DNA from: Miscanthus floridulus
Lineage: Eukaryota; Streptophyta; Magnoliopsida; Poales; Poaceae
DNA length: 64,000 nt
Assembly (NCBI RefSeq): GCF_019320115.1
Contig: NC_089584.1
Span: 72,137,533-72,201,532, forward strand
Direction of reading: 5' to 3'
The position numbers and the translations under genes are program-made. Positions 1 to 12,166 of the stretch are shown here, piece after piece. Every line of letters starts with the position of its first letter. Within the stretch, counting starts at the first letter, position 1. Below the pieces are notes generated by a model. It was not told where the DNA came from. It saw only the letters and a program-made list of their open reading frames with translations, and searched no databases.

Positions 1-1990
1 AAATAATAATGCCACATCTCTAAAGAACGAACAAGTGCATACAATTCATTATCATACATGGAATAATTAAGAATAGGGCCATGCAATTTTTCACTAAAGT
101 AAGCATGGGTTTACCATCTTGCATCAAAACACCTCCAATCCCAACTCCACTAGCATCACATTCTAACTCAAAAGTCTTACCAAAGTTTGGAAGCTGCAGC
201 AATGGTGCGTGTGTGAGCTTGTCCTTTAAAGTGTCAAAGGACTCCTCATGTGCCTTTTCCCAATGAAACACCACCCCTTTCTTCGTCAACTCATGCAATG
301 GGGCAGCAATGGTGCTGAAATCTTTGACGAAGCGGCGGTAGAATCCTGCAAGACCAAGAAAACTCCTCACCTGTGTGATGGTTTGGGGAATCAGCCAGCT
401 CTTTATGGTTCAATTTTCATCTCGTCCACCTCAATTCCCTATGGAGTGACAACATAGCCAAGAAAAGAAACTCGATCCATGCAAAAGATGCACTTCTCAA
501 GGTTACCAAATAAATGTGCATCACGTAAAGCATTAAAAACAGCACGTAAGTGATCCATATGTTCATCAAAAGACTTACTGTAAATCAATATATCATCAAA
601 GTAAACTACCACAAAATGACCAATAAAAACTCTTAAAACCTCATTCATTAAGCGCATGAAAGTACTAGGTGCATTTGTCAAACCAAAAGGCATTACTAAC
701 CACTCATACAACCCAAATTTGGTTTTAAAAGCAGTTTTCCATTCATCTCCAAGTTTCATTCTAATTTGGTGGTAGCCACTTTGCAAGTCAATCTTAGTGA
801 AAAATATAGAACCACACAACTCATCAAGCATGTCGTCTAGCCTAGGAATAGGATGACGATATCAAATAGTAATATTATTGATGGCTCTACAATCAACACA
901 CATACACCAAGTTCCATCTTTCTTAGGAACCAAAAGTATAGGAACAACACAAGGACTAAGGCTTTCACGTACATACCCACGGTCCAAAAGGTCTTGGACT
1001 TGCCGCTGAATTTCTTTAGTCTCCTCAGGATTGGTTCGATAGGCAGCACGGTTGGGCAAGGTTGCTCCCAAAATCAAATCGATTTGATGTTCTATTCCTC
1101 TCATAGGTGGCAGCCCTGGGGTTATCTTAGCTTGAAAAATGTCCTCATACTCCTACAAAAGGTTAGTGACAGCAGGAGGCACCAAGCTAACAATATCATC
1201 AAGCAAAAACATAGCTCGTTTGCATACCAAAGCATAGCAAATATCATCATCAGAAAATTTCAGCAAAGTCACATTTTGTTGCAAACATAACACCACCCTT
1301 CAATTTAATCCCTTTGGCCTTAGAAATAGATGTAGACTTATCCTTTTTAGGTGGAAGAATAGAATTAGCAACTTGCTAATTTTCAGATGGAACATCATTC
1401 AAACTAGCAACGCGTTCTCTATCAGCTTGTACAATTTGAGCAGGGGTCAAAGGTACCAAAGTAATTCTCTTTCCTTTATGCACAAAGGTGTATTTATTAC
1501 TTCTACCATGGTTTGTAGCATCATTATCATGTTCCTAGGGATGACCCAATAAGAGTGAACAAGCTTGCATAGGTACCACATCACAATCAACAGAATCAGC
1601 ATAAGAACCAATAGAAAATGATACTCTGCATGTTTGTGTTACCTTTGCTTTACCAGAATCATTTAGCCACTGAATATGGTATGGACATGGGTGCGGGCGT
1701 GTGGTCAAGCCAAGCTTCTTGACCAAATCAGAACTCACCAAATTATTGCAGCTACCTCCATCAATAATGACATGTGCTCGACGGTTGCTGATGATGAAGA
1801 AAATCTAGAACAAATTATGGCGTTGTAGCTTCTCAAGTTGCTGTACTTGTGAACTGAGCACACGTTGTACAATGATGTTCCTATAGGACGCCGTGGCCTC
1901 GTCACCAAGGACTTCGCCGTCCTCCTCATCTGTATCTTGGTCTTCTTCATCCTCAATGTCAGAGGTGCTGATGTAACCATCTTCTATAGC
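1..1990 (-). pseudogene. Ty3/gypsy pol fragment: protease, reverse transcriptase, start of RNase H
   Basis: Reading leftward, a retropepsin segment carries the active-site motif IIDGGSCNNL at about 1735-1765, followed by a hydrophobic stretch to 1535. RT follows at 1104-439: PILLVPKKDGTW, then [21 protein letters not shown] and the catalytic [12 protein letters not shown]. The RT/RNase H connection (FLGLAGFYRRF, CDASGVGIGG) lies at 370-20. RT copies viral RNA into cDNA in the particle. The RT pieces at 1104 and 831 share a frame; the pieces ending at 370 and starting at 1741 are in another, so at least two frameshifts exist. The rest of RNase H and the integrase must lie before base 1. Family placement is firm; lineage is uncertain (chromovirus-like). 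Confidence 0.9.
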
Positions 1991-3227
1991 AATATATGCC
2001 CACTGACTTTTGTAGTCCTTCTACACATGGCCAATGCCATGGCAGTGGTGGCACTGAATGCTCGAAGTGCGTCCTGTCGATGCAACAGATGAGGCACTCT
2101 TGGTAGGCACCTACAAAGAATTTTTACCTAAATCTAAAGGTCACGTGGGAGGTGCCTTAGGTGTAGCAGAAACTCCAGAGCCTGTTGGTTGCTTGCTCGC
2201 TGGTGGATGCCCCCGAAAAGTGGTTGGCTTGGTCAGCCCCGAAGATGGTGCCGAGCATGGCGCGTATGTGGTGTTGACCTTTCTCTTGCTCTGCTGTTCC
2301 GCCCCTACAATTCCTTTTCTGCAAGCATAGCAAACTAAAACAACTGGTTGATAGTGTTAAATTCTTTATAATCAATAATGTCCTGAATCTCATGCCTCAA
2401 ACCCGAATAAAAATGACAGATGGCATCTTCGTTCCTGTCCACAACACTACAGCGCATCAATCCCTTTTGGAGCTCACCATAGTAATCATGTACAGATTCA
2501 TCTCCTTGTTCTAAACAAATCAATTTCTTACACAAGTCTCTATGATAAGATGGGGAACAAAACGATCATGCATAGCTACCTTAAGTTCTTCCCATGTACT
2601 AGGTAAAGCATCCTGTGCAGCTAGCCCATTCCACCAAATAATGGCAAAATCCTTAAACTCACTAGAAGCTTGTCGAACTCTATGATGCTTAGGCACAAGG
2701 TGGGCACTAAAGTTTTGTTCTACTATCATCTCCCAATCAAGATATCCCTCAGCATCATAATGACCCAAAAAAGATGGTATTGTGAACTTAATCTTAGCAT
2801 AAGGATCATCGGGCACATGGTGATTATTACCTTGGTGGTGGTGGACACCACCCATACCTATTGTGTTGCGGCGAAGACATCATCATAATCTTGCTTGTTG
2901 GAAGGCTGCTCGATCTATGTTCCCACTAGCATCATGCACCATGTCTTCTGGCAAGAGACCATCAGTGTTGCTATCGGAGACGTCGTTATTGCCCGCCACA
3001 AAGGTTTCCAACTCAGTAACCTTGTCGGTTAGCATGGAAATTCGTTCGTCCAATCTCTCCATGCTGATGCCAATGTTGAGTTCAATGAGTGCATTAGTGA
3101 CGGCCTTCCTGATGGCCTCATTCATCCTTTTTTGGGCATCCTCTACAATAGCTTCCAGTTGCTCTTGGCTGACACACTCATTGAAACCCTTAGGATTATT
3201 ATCTCTAGTCTGTTCATCTCCTGCCAT
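1991..3227 (-). pseudogene. Ty3/gypsy gag of the same element
   Basis: The start at 3227 (MAGDEQTRDNN) opens an N-terminal part rich in Glu, Lys and Leu with coiled-coil character (about 3190-3000). A retrotransposon-gag core follows at 2855-2335 (FTIPSFLGHYDAEGYLDWE, ATWWNGL-like IIWWNGLAAQ, LRHEIQDI). The pieces ending at 3236 and 2855 are in one frame, split by two adjacent TGA codons near 2885 that read as Arg codons after C-to-T change. A CCHC zinc knuckle is still visible at about 2020-2062, but an in-frame TAG follows the His and the last Cys position reads Tyr. Gag forms the particle and binds RNA. Protein not functional as encoded. Confidence 0.85.
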
Positions 3228-4372
3228 TATAAACACAAAAATAAGAACAAACGATGAAAGTTATCCCTACCAAATGACTATGTGGTTGCAGTTGCAGTGG
3301 TGTCACTTTTCACAGCAAGTGGTGCCAACACAAGCAGTGGGCGGTACAACCGGTGGCTGGTTCGTGATACCTATGAGGCAGTGGTATCGAGATTGCAAGG
3401 CCCTTTTTCTATACTGATCTGAAGAGTTTGTTGAGCTTGGAAGGCACACAAAGAATAATATGTATATCTAGCACATAAGTCAGTAATAGAAAGTAATGCT
3501 CAATTATAGTCCAAAGTACTTGTTCTCGTTGATGGTCTAAAATGTTCCAAGTACCAGGTGTGTAACAAACAAGTATGGTGGATAGCAATGTGATAGGGGT
3601 GTGAAAAACAAGTATGGTGGATGGCAACAGCAACACAAACAAGAAACCAGACAACACACGCTAACATAGCTCACTTTGACCTTCTCTATGTGCTCTTCTA
3701 GATATTATTCCTCTTTTGCCCCTCTCTTTTTTCTATTTTTTTGGGCTGTCGTTGTTTTTTTGGGAAATTTCAACTTTTTCTTTTTATTTTTTTGATATTT
3801 TTCCTTCACTTAGGAGCACAAGAGAAGTAACCACAGAAAATATGAGCCTAAACAAGTGAAAGCCATGGCCTATGGAAATTTTAGAAGACGTGCTCAAAAA
3901 TGACAAAAAGCTTGTGACCACGAAAAGAGGATCTTGTGACCAGTTTTTGACCAAATTAAAATTCTCTAACCCTAGCAAGCCCAAGGATGGATGGATCCAA
4001 AAATTTTTTCTGATCGATTTTGATATATGGAACGTCAAAATCAGAGTTCGTATGCGAAAACTAGACCAGTTTTAAGAATTGACTCCGAATTATAGGACAA
4101 AACGGGAACAATGTGCGCAAAATTGGTCACAGCAGCAAAGATTTGATGGAAACGATGGGGAAAACACACGAACTGGATGCTAACATGACCTAACCAGCAA
4201 CAAGACCTCGACCCGGACACAAACTCAAAACGACGGACTCTGAAACTAAAATATGCAAAGGCTATGGCGCGGAAGGTTCTAGGACAGGAAATAAAAGTAT
4301 GGCACTGGACTATAGGATGAATGTGAAACACTCAAAACTAGGGAATAAATGTGAACCTGATAGTATACCTTA
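3228..4372 (-). other. 5' leader of the minus-strand gypsy element
   Basis: This is about 1.1 kb between the PBS and the gag start, with no ORF I can support. It has poly-T/poly-A stretches near 3720-3800. Leaders of this length are usual in plant gypsy elements and would hold packaging signals, but none can be identified by eye. Confidence 0.7.
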
Positions 4373-4384
4373 GCTCTGATACCA
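4373..4384 (-). other. Primer binding site, initiator tRNA-Met type
   Basis: On the minus strand this reads TGGTATCAGAGC, a perfect match to the usual plant tRNA-iMet PBS. It sits 5 nt inside the LTR end. It sets the element's orientation (minus) and its LTR boundary. Confidence 0.92.
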
Positions 4385-4389
4385 CTTAA

Positions 4390-5339
4390 TGGGGACAGGA
4401 ATCCCAATCTCCCGTTAGGTAGAGGTAACTATCATTGTGGCGGAGAATGACACACCGATCCGGCTTCAGATCGAAAGATCGAACCCTACAATCTTAGCAC
4501 CATAGCTCCTCTAGTTATCAACCAAGTCACAGACTAGGTTGACCTCACCAAGAAGGCTAATCTCTGCCTACGCAATGAAGAACACAAGCAAGAACAAGAA
4601 AGAACACAACTAAATTGTAGATGAATGATTAATCTCATGAAGTTGGGGTCTCACAAATCGATGAACGGCAAAACTATTCTTAACAGAATAATCTAAGCAA
4701 AACCCAAACCCTAATGGAGGAGTGGTAGCTGTTTATGAAGACTCTAGGGTCATGCAAGACCCCTGGATGTGCCCCTAATGGGCCCAAACATGATACATGG
4801 TCCAATGGACCAAAAGACGGTGTCGCAGCACCCTGGCAGATTCTGGATGCTGACTTGTGACCACGATTCCTGTTGATTCCGAACACCTTTTGATGTGAGA
4901 CCACTTGGATTGGCTTCTTTATCAAATTAGCTTTCCATATATATGTGGATCGTCGAAAACGGAGTTCGGATGCGTCCTAGGTGACCAGTTTAAGGCAGAC
5001 TGCTCCTAGAGGCCGAGGTAGACTCGAAATCATGTTGGATTAGGACTCCAGTTTCTATTGGACGTCCTTGCTGGTCATCATCGCCTCCACCACATCCTCT
5101 AAGTCCTTCATGACCCTCTCCAATGTTCCTAAGCAAGATAACATCATTAGGTAGTAGTCTATTCTCAAAAGTATGAAAAGAATCATTTGAGAATGAGCTC
5201 ACCTCTAAATTGAGTTGACGCATTCGAGCCCGGGCCATTGGACCTTGCATGACGCTTGGAGGATCAGCGGATGCATCTGAAGGAGTGATGTCCTCATCAA
5301 ATACTATTATAGAGAAGAGCGAGGAAGTCGAGGCAAGCA
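4390..5339 (-). repeat. 5' LTR of the minus-strand gypsy element, including a pol C-terminal reading frame
   Basis: The LTR ends in CA just before the PBS (plus-strand TG at 4390). Its start is proposed at 5339 (minus strand TGCTTGCC), exactly where the neighbouring CACTA gene sequence stops. From 5339 to 4990 the minus strand is open and encodes a pol-tail-like protein (GPMARARMRQLNLEVSSF, then a Gly/Asp/Gln-rich tail, stop at about 4990). Either the last part of pol is encoded inside the LTR, as in some plant chromoviruses, or this LTR is shared by two tandem elements. I favour the first because the open frame begins at a TG that is also the junction. The 3' LTR lies outside the window. Confidence 0.6.
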
Positions 5340-6785
5340 ACTAAGGGTGTTTGGCTTGACAAGACCACCCAATCAATGGGAACAAGGATGCCCATCTCGG
5401 TTGTCAAGGGGAACAGAAGGCCACATGATCCATTGCAAGCTGCCAAGTTTGCCTGAGAGGCAAGTGTAGTAGTTAGGTCTCAAGTACCAATTTTGCTGCA
5501 TTGGAAACATTACAAGCGATAGATCAAACATCTCAATGAATTTGTGACCAAGCTATCTGTAAGTATGTATATCCTCTGTTGACATTCAACTCTGTATTGA
5601 GCAACTTAGTAATGGATTTAATTTGCATTAACACTTTTGCAGTTGAGGCTAGCCAATGACAACAATGATGAAGCAACAAAAGAAGCATGCACGAGTGTAT
5701 TCTAGTCTGTTATATAGCAGACATGGTATAGGTTCAAGCAATCCTACTTCAATGGTGTCCCCACTAATCAAATCAGAAAGACCTCTCCTATGTCTTGCAT
5801 GAATGACACACAGTGGTGTGCACTTGTCCAAAATTGGTCAACTTCCAAGAACAAGGGGGGGGGTGTGAACTCATTTATTTCTTGTCTAGTCTTTATGTGG
5901 TCTACTTGTGCTATAGTCTAACACAATTGTGGTTATAGGTTGTCTCAGAGCAGAACAAGCAAAAACTGTGCAAAAGTCAAGTACTACCAGGTTATAGGAT
6001 CTCGCTCCTATGTTGCCCACCTACAAGCATATGTAAGTGATGGTTGTGTTACTCTTTTTATATCAAATACACAATTCCTTTTGTATCAATAGAAAGGCAT
6101 GTGCAATTCTAACAGAAGGACAATAACAGGAAGGACACATGACACGAACAAGAACATGCTCGATGAAGAACTTGATCGACCTCATGAAGATGTTGACGCA
6201 GTGGGAATCTTTAACAACTTCCATACCAGTAGCAACATGGGACTGAACGAAGCTGCAAGAGAAGAAGTGGTAAGTACCTTCATTTGCTTTCCTTAAAATC
6301 TACTGAAGCCATTGCCACAAAAGAAGGAAAAGTAGGAGGAGCCTAAAGTGGCACCATCATTTTTAAGTTGTAATATTAAAACAGTTAATATGTTACCTAT
6401 GCACTGTGCTTATGAATCTCTATCAGCAGTAAGCTGAGGAACACCTATGAATTACTTGTAATGAAATAATCTCTTGGTTCTGCAATTTAAGTCCTCTTGC
6501 ACAATCTGTAACCTAATGTTTACTCCTTGGTTTTCATAGGAAGCTATGAAAACTATACGAGCAGAACCTATTGCTAATGTTGTTTCCAAGGTCCTCTCCC
6601 AGGCCAGCTGCAACACCTTTTCTTTGAAGAATGCTAGTATCAGGATAAGCTACTCTAGACTTTGGAAATGGCTTGCTGCTCAATAGGAAAGTTACCTTGC
6701 CTCGCTGAACAAGTGGATCAACTGAAGAGGAAGGAAAAAACACTTTGTGAGCATATCATGCTCTTAAGTGCTGGTAACTCTCAGT
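5340..6785 (+). pseudogene. CACTA (En/Spm-like) TNP / Transposase_24-type gene, 3' part
   Basis: Plus-strand blocks match the plant Ptta/En/Spm protein family. Exon 5340-5558 includes LQAAKFA and VPILLHWKHYKR. Exon 5643 to about 5860 includes FNGVPTNQIRKTSP and NDTQWCALVQNWS. Exon 5949-6032 includes KVKYYQVIGSRSYVAHLQAY. Exon 6093-6269 includes VGIFNNFHTSSNMGLNEAAR. Exon 6540 onward includes EAMKTIRAEP and a C-terminal heptad-like segment near 6700-6780. Consensus GT-AG borders separate them (donor GTAAGT at 5559, 6033 and 6270) and keep the frame. Family members bind subterminal repeats and assist the transposase. In-frame TGA and TAG codons in the first exon make it a pseudogene. The N-terminal part is missing, cut by the gypsy insertion at 5340. 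Confidence 0.8.
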
Positions 6786-7019
6786 CTTATTGATGCAATG
6801 AACATATGGTTTGTTTGCTATTTTGATGTGAACTTATGGCGACTTGATATGTGAACTTTGTCTGTGGTTTGCTGCTAAGTTGAATTGCTGTTATTTGATT
6901 CAAGTTCAATATAATTATGCATGTAGTAATTTTGTGCAGCAGTGTAGATCTAAAATCATTTTTTATGTAATGATTGGTGTGCATGTGGTAGATCCATCAT
7001 AGGACATGTTGTTAAATAA
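6786..7019 (+). other. 3' untranslated / noncoding part of the CACTA element
   Basis: This is AT-rich sequence between the TNP-like gene and the subterminal repeat array. I see no ORF or motif in it. Confidence 0.5.
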
Positions 7020-7440
7020 GAATCTAACATGTGGACAAACCAGTGAATGACACGTTTAAGTGGTAGGACAAGACACGTGGGCCAATACAAACCAAATATG
7101 TGGTACAAATCCATCCTACCACGTGGTCGAATAAAAAAGACACATGGCTAGCTTAGGGCATGACATGTGGCCCAATAAAATACTAACACACGGACGTACA
7201 GCATTGTAACACATGGTCGAGTAAAAGAAAGTCACATGGGGTATTGTGGTCACGCCACATGGACTAGTAAAAATGTGACACGTGGTCCAATGAAGAAGTG
7301 ACACATGACCCAACCACAACACGACATGTGTGCCAATAGAAAACTGACAAGTGGAACAACATGGAACCCAACATGTGGTCCAGTTAGATCCTAAAACATG
7401 CAAGGACAAGAGAGGGTCATGTTATGCAATAAGAAGGTGA
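7020..7440 (+). repeat. CACTA subterminal repeat array
   Basis: About 15 degenerate copies of a short motif close to GACACGTGGYCCAATA occur here, for example at about 7073, 7120, 7139, 7161, 7210, 7276, 7300, 7322, 7347 and 7372, spaced roughly 20-48 bp. The array is just 3' of a TNP-like gene, where En/Spm elements carry binding sites for their own TNPA-type protein. Many copies contain CACGTG or ACATGTGG and CCAAT cores. Confidence 0.75.
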
Positions 7441-7490
7441 CGCATGACCTAAACCATCTCCATTGCAACTGGCTATAGCATGTACACATG

Positions 7491-7495
7491 GAAAG
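7491..7495. repeat. Target-site duplication GAAAG, left copy
   Basis: It is identical to 13050-13054 and flanks the copia element exactly at its TG/CA termini. Confidence 0.9.
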
Positions 7496-8979
7496 TGAAG
7501 TGGACCGTGACGCCTAAGAGGGGGGGGTGAATTAGGCAACTTAAAAATCTATTTCTTAAAACTATGGCCTCTTTTTCTAACCCTAGCAAAACCTATGCAA
7601 AAGATAAACTATCTAAATGTGCAACTACAGTTTTTCTAGTGTATTGCTATCTCTACCGCAAAAGGAGTAATGTAATCAATGTAAATGCAGAAGCTAAAGA
7701 GCAAGGTAGAGATATGCAAACTCCCATCGATGACTCCAATATTTTTATAGAGGTATCGAGAAGCGTGCAAGCTTCCCCCTAGTCCTCATTGGAGCCCCTC
7801 GCAAGGAATCCCTTGCAAGGGCCAATCTCCCAGTCGGGTAAGTCCGTGGATAGCCTCGGGCCTTCCCCACATGCAAGTGGGTCTCCGACGTGCCTTCAGG
7901 CAAGCCTCTCCTGGATGCTCCCCGCTGTCTTCACTATCAAGCTTCCGGCCGAAATGCCGTGGGCCTTGTTCCCTCTGGTACACGGTGGTGGCCACACCAC
8001 AAATGTAGTTGGTGTGATCTCGCAAGACTATAAGCCCCTCTGATGTATAAGCGGGCAAGCACCGAGTGGTAAGAGCTATGCAAACCTCACTAAACACTAG
8101 GACTAAACCTAGAGCAAGTGCATAAGCGGTGGTCTAATCAACCTAAGCACTTCATAAAGCACCTACGCTAATCACCTAATAAAACACTAAGCACTATGCA
8201 AGTGGAGATCACTAAAATGGTGTATCAACATCCTTGGTATGTTTTTTCAGCTCCACTCTACCCAAATGGCTGGTTGGGGTTGTATTTATAAGCCCCACTG
8301 AGAAAGTAGCCGTTGGGGACGAAGTCTCGCTTTTCTGCTACTGACCAGATGCTGGAGTCATCCTGATCGGACGTGTCTGGTCGTCCCGACCGTTGGAGCC
8401 ATGAACAACTGATCGGACGCTGCCAGTGTCTGGTCACTTACCACTAGACGTGTCTAGTCACAAGTTCGCCGCTCTAGAACTTCTCTATACTCGATCAGAT
8501 GCTACTGTCCTACGTCTGGTCGGTTTGCCGCCAGCGTCCGGTCACTTGCTGAGTGTGTTGCTGGACTGATGAAAAGTGCCATTGGTGCATTCGGTCAATT
8601 AACTTGTTCAGTGTTCGGTCGCTACTGCTGACGCCTGCTATTGCTGAGCTACTGATCGGAGCATCCGGTCACTTTATTCTAGCATCCGGTCCAGAGTCTA
8701 GTCACCCTTGTGAGTTTGTTTCTTTGTGATCTTGGGTATGGCTTGGTTCCTATTTTCATGCTTGGACTTTGCTTGATATCTTAGGTCTTCTCTTGTGCTC
8801 CTAAGGTCTTGCTTGAGGTGTTGATCATCGAATCATCACATCGCCTTTGTCCAAGTCACATCTTGCATCCTATTGAACTACAAAACAATCACTTGCAAAT
8901 TTATTAGTCCAATTTGGTTGTGTTGGTCATCAAACACCAAAATCCAAAGTAAATGAGCCTAGGGTCCATTTTTCTTGCA
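7496..8979 (-). repeat. 3' LTR of the copia element
   Basis: Direct repeat of 12181-13049. Plus-strand ends are TGAAGTGGACC and TTCTTGCA, so the minus strand starts TGCAAG and ends in CA. Length is 1,484 bp. It contains a GC-rich cluster of degenerate repeats at 8330-8710 that the other LTR has lost. Confidence 0.92.
8330..8710. repeat. Degenerate GATCGGACG / GTCCGGTCA repeats in the copia LTR
   Basis: The words GATCGGA, GTCTGGTC, GTCCGGTC and their reverse complements recur every 15-60 bp. Such LTR blocks often lie near the promoter, but no transcription start can be placed by eye. Confidence 0.55.
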
Positions 8980-8980
8980 A

Positions 8981-8995
8981 TCTCCCCCTTTTTGG
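8981..8995 (-). other. Polypurine tract of the copia element
   Basis: The minus strand is a run of purines (AAAAAGGGGGAGA) directly before the LTR start at 8979, the expected plus-strand DNA primer site. Confidence 0.8.
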
Positions 8996-10324
8996 TGATT
9001 GATGACAACACGACCAAAGCAAGCAAATAATAGAATTTTGAAATTTAAAAACTACCTACTTGCTAGGATGCAATGCAAGGGGTAAGGTTATATGATGCTT
9101 TGTGAGACTATAAAAAACTTATCTTGCCCTTGCAAATGTCCCCATATGGTATTATGGATTTAAGCCTTGCTTCCTACAAATTCTCCCCATTACATAGGCT
9201 AATCCATAATCCTCTATCCTCCCTTTCTCGGACCATTACCACTTGTAGACACCACTAGTAGACCATTACCACTTGTAAGTGATCTAGCTTTTGGTCCTAG
9301 TTATTAATGCTTGCTTTTGGTCCTCTAAATTCTCCCCCTTTGGAATCAAACACTGAAAAGAAAGACATTAGTAGCACAAGGGAGGGTCAAACTTTGTGAT
9401 CCTTTGTGTATAGAGTGAAGTAGATCACAAAATTTGACTCTTACATTATATAGACTAAGCTCTCCCTAAATATATGCATACATATGATAAAAGGCAAAGC
9501 ATATGCATAATTGGCAAATTTTTGCTCAAGAGAATTTAATCTATATAATGCATGGAGAAAGCATATAAATATCAAAATGAAATCAACATGGTGATATCGG
9601 TTTAGAAATACCACATGTGGAAACCAATTTGATTTCTACCACTTGCAATAGGTGGTGGATATTTGAAGTATGATGCTTAACTCCGTGGACTCCATTTTCC
9701 TTGCAATGAGACTACTACACACATGATAAGCTTGAAAAGATGTTAGTCTCAAAGGATCCAACTTGTAGAGTAACCTCCCCCTAAATTTGTGCATACAAGC
9801 ATGGACTACTTGTAGGAATTAGGCACATTTGATTTTAGAGTAAAAAATACCATTTGAAAGATGACATCACATAAATGTGAGAGCCATTTTCAAAGGTGAT
9901 ATTCACGAGAAATTATCTACAATTTGGACTTTGGCACATATTAGATGAACAATCGAAAGACAAGCTATGTGCCATGCTTCTAGACAATTTTAAACCATGT
10001 AGGTTTGCTCCAAGGGTTAAGAATGAAACTGAGCAAGCCTACCATATGATATACCTAATGTATGCATGACAAAAAGATGTAAGCATGCAAATGCAAACCT
10101 AGGCATGAAGAGTAACTAGATGCTCAAAGATACCAATTTGTAAGAAAGTTAAATCTAATACCAATTGAAGCAAATATAATCTAGTTACCTAACATGGGAA
10201 GGGGAATTTGGGTCCATAGTATTCACTAACCCACTTGGCAATGTCTTTGTCCATCATGATGCACCCCATAAAATGCATCCACACTTTGCCAAGTCTCCAA
10301 ATTCCTCGATGTCCATTGGACTTC
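8996..10324 (-). other. Noncoding interior of the copia element between gag end and PPT
   Basis: About 1.3 kb, AT-rich, with many in-frame stops. I looked for integrase (GKG, HHCC), RT (YVDD) and RNase H signatures on both strands and saw none. This is where pol would lie in an autonomous copy. Confidence 0.6.
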
Positions 10325-12101
10325 TCACTTCCCTTTCGGGATCCAAACCTTTTTGGTGCTCTTCATGTTGGAGATGATTTCCTTTGGCACCCAAAAGCAT
10401 TTGACCCCATTGTTGGCTTGCTTGTTCACCTTGATGGCCACCACCTTGTCATTTTTCTTCTTCAAGAGATAAGGTGTAGAGGCCTTCTTGTCCACCTTGT
10501 TGGTGTAGGTGTTGGAGAGCTTGCTTGTTTGCTTCTTCTCTTTCTTCTTTGCTCCTCTCCCATTCTTCACCTTGCACTCATAGGACTTATGCCCTTCCTT
10601 GTGGCACACATAGCTGATCATTGATTGTGCATCATTGATTGTGCATGCATTTATGCATGCATTTAATTTTTCATTTTTCTTTACAAGTTGCTCATCATTG
10701 ATTGTGCATGCATTTGTTGTTGCACTAGCCTCAAGCTGCTCAATTTTAGTAGATAGTTCAATATTGAGATTAGCAAAGTTCTCATATTATTCAAGCAAAG
10801 TTTTGTATGCTTCTTGTGAACTATCTAGTTTTTCTTTTAATTTTCCGAGCTTCTTTTGTTGACTAGTGCAAACTTTAGCATAATTAAGATTTTGTTGCAC
10901 AATTTCTTCATAAGAAGGCATTTCATCATCACTATCACTCTCACTAGAGGATGAGCTTTCGTTACCTCGTGCCATAAGGCACACATGAGAAGAGCTTGAT
11001 GATGAGTGCTTGCGCCCTCGCCTCTTGTGATGGTGTTCTTCTTCACTTGAAGAATCATCCCATGTCCTTATTGATGTGAGAGCTTGTTTCTTGCATGCCT
11101 TCTTCTTTGTCTTAGGTGTGGGCTTATTTGGACAAACTTCCACAAAGTGCCCCAACTCACCGCATCCATAGCATCCTCTCTTTCTTTGCTCATTTCTTTG
11201 ATTTGTGAAAATGAGATCTTGGATTTGGATGGGCACACCCTTGACATTGAGCCTTTGGATCATCTTCTCCACCTTGTTGATTAGTTTGATTGATTCTTCA
11301 TCAAGGTTGGAGGTGGAGGAGGAAGATTGTTCATCATTACTTGAATCTTCATCATCATCATCATCATCTTCTTCTTCTTCTTCTTCTTCTTCACTTGAGG
11401 AACTTGAGCTTGAGCTTATCTAAACTTGCTTACTCTTCATCTTCTTTTTCTTGCTACATGCGAGAGCTTTGCCTTTGCTTGATGAAGAGGCTTCTTCTTG
11501 ACCCATCTTGCGTGACATTTCAAATGCCACTATCTTGCCAATGACTATGGCCGGGGTCATGGTGCTCAAGTCCTCCATGTTGTGAAGGATGGTGATGATG
11601 CTTGCATATTTATTTTGTGGTAGCATGGAGATGATCTTCCTCACGATGTCCGCATCATCTAGCTTTGTTAGTCCTATTGAATGGAGCTCATTGATAATTA
11701 GATTCAAACGAGAATACATATCTCGAACAAGCTCATCATCATTCATTGTAAAGGAATCATAATTTTGCTTAGCTAGACAATGCTTTTGCTTACGGACATT
11801 AGATGTGCTGTCATGGAGCTCTTGGAGTTTAACCATATTTCATGTGCCGTATTTAAAGTGAAGACTTGGTTAAAAACATCCATGCTAAAAAATAATCAAA
11901 CAAGCAATTCTTAGCTCTAGCATTGAAATGAATTTCCTTTTCATCACTCTTTGTGGGTTTATTAGGATTCTTAATGGGTTTCATCTCGTCATGAGTAACT
12001 CTCCAAACTCCCAAATCAATCGGCTCAAGATAGCAAGCCATTCTATCTCTATAATAAGGGAACTTAGTGCTGTCAAAGTGCAGAGGCCTAGAGGCATCCA
12101 T
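10325..12101 (-). pseudogene. Ty1/copia gag
   Basis: The start at 12101 (MDASRPLHFD) is followed by YRDRMACYLEPIDLGVWRV, the usual N-terminus of this grass copia gag. The UBN2-like capsid core is at 11836-11420 (MNDDELVRDMYSRLNLIIN, DADIVRKIISMLPQNKYAS). An acidic/Ser run follows, made by CTT/CAT repeats at 11340-11400. An intact CCHC knuckle, CYGCGELGHFVEVC, lies near 11165, and a second, Cys-depleted knuckle (SYVCHKEGHKSYEC) near 10600. The pieces at 11836, 11272 and 10621 are in one frame; one frameshift near 11845 separates the N-terminus, and stops occur at about 11420 and 10787. The frame fades after KKVWIPKGK. Gag packages element RNA; this copy could not make full-length protein. Confidence 0.85.
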
Positions 12102-12166
12102 CCCAACCACTCTAAATAGCGTCGGCTTAACGGTGGTTAAGCCAAAGGTCCAAATTGAGCCAACCG

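Noticed and set aside
7116..7409. 97-codon minus-strand ORF rich in Cys, His and Trp
   Set aside because: It is a translation of the degenerate CACTA subterminal repeats; the Cys/His pattern comes from the repeat unit, not a zinc-finger gene.
7020..7440. Regularly spaced repeats as a CRISPR-like array
   Set aside because: Units are short, degenerate and irregularly spaced in a plant transposon, with no cas genes.
11205..11544. Ser- and His-run plus-strand ORFs
   Set aside because: Antisense reading of CAT/CTT repeats that encode the acidic run of the copia gag.
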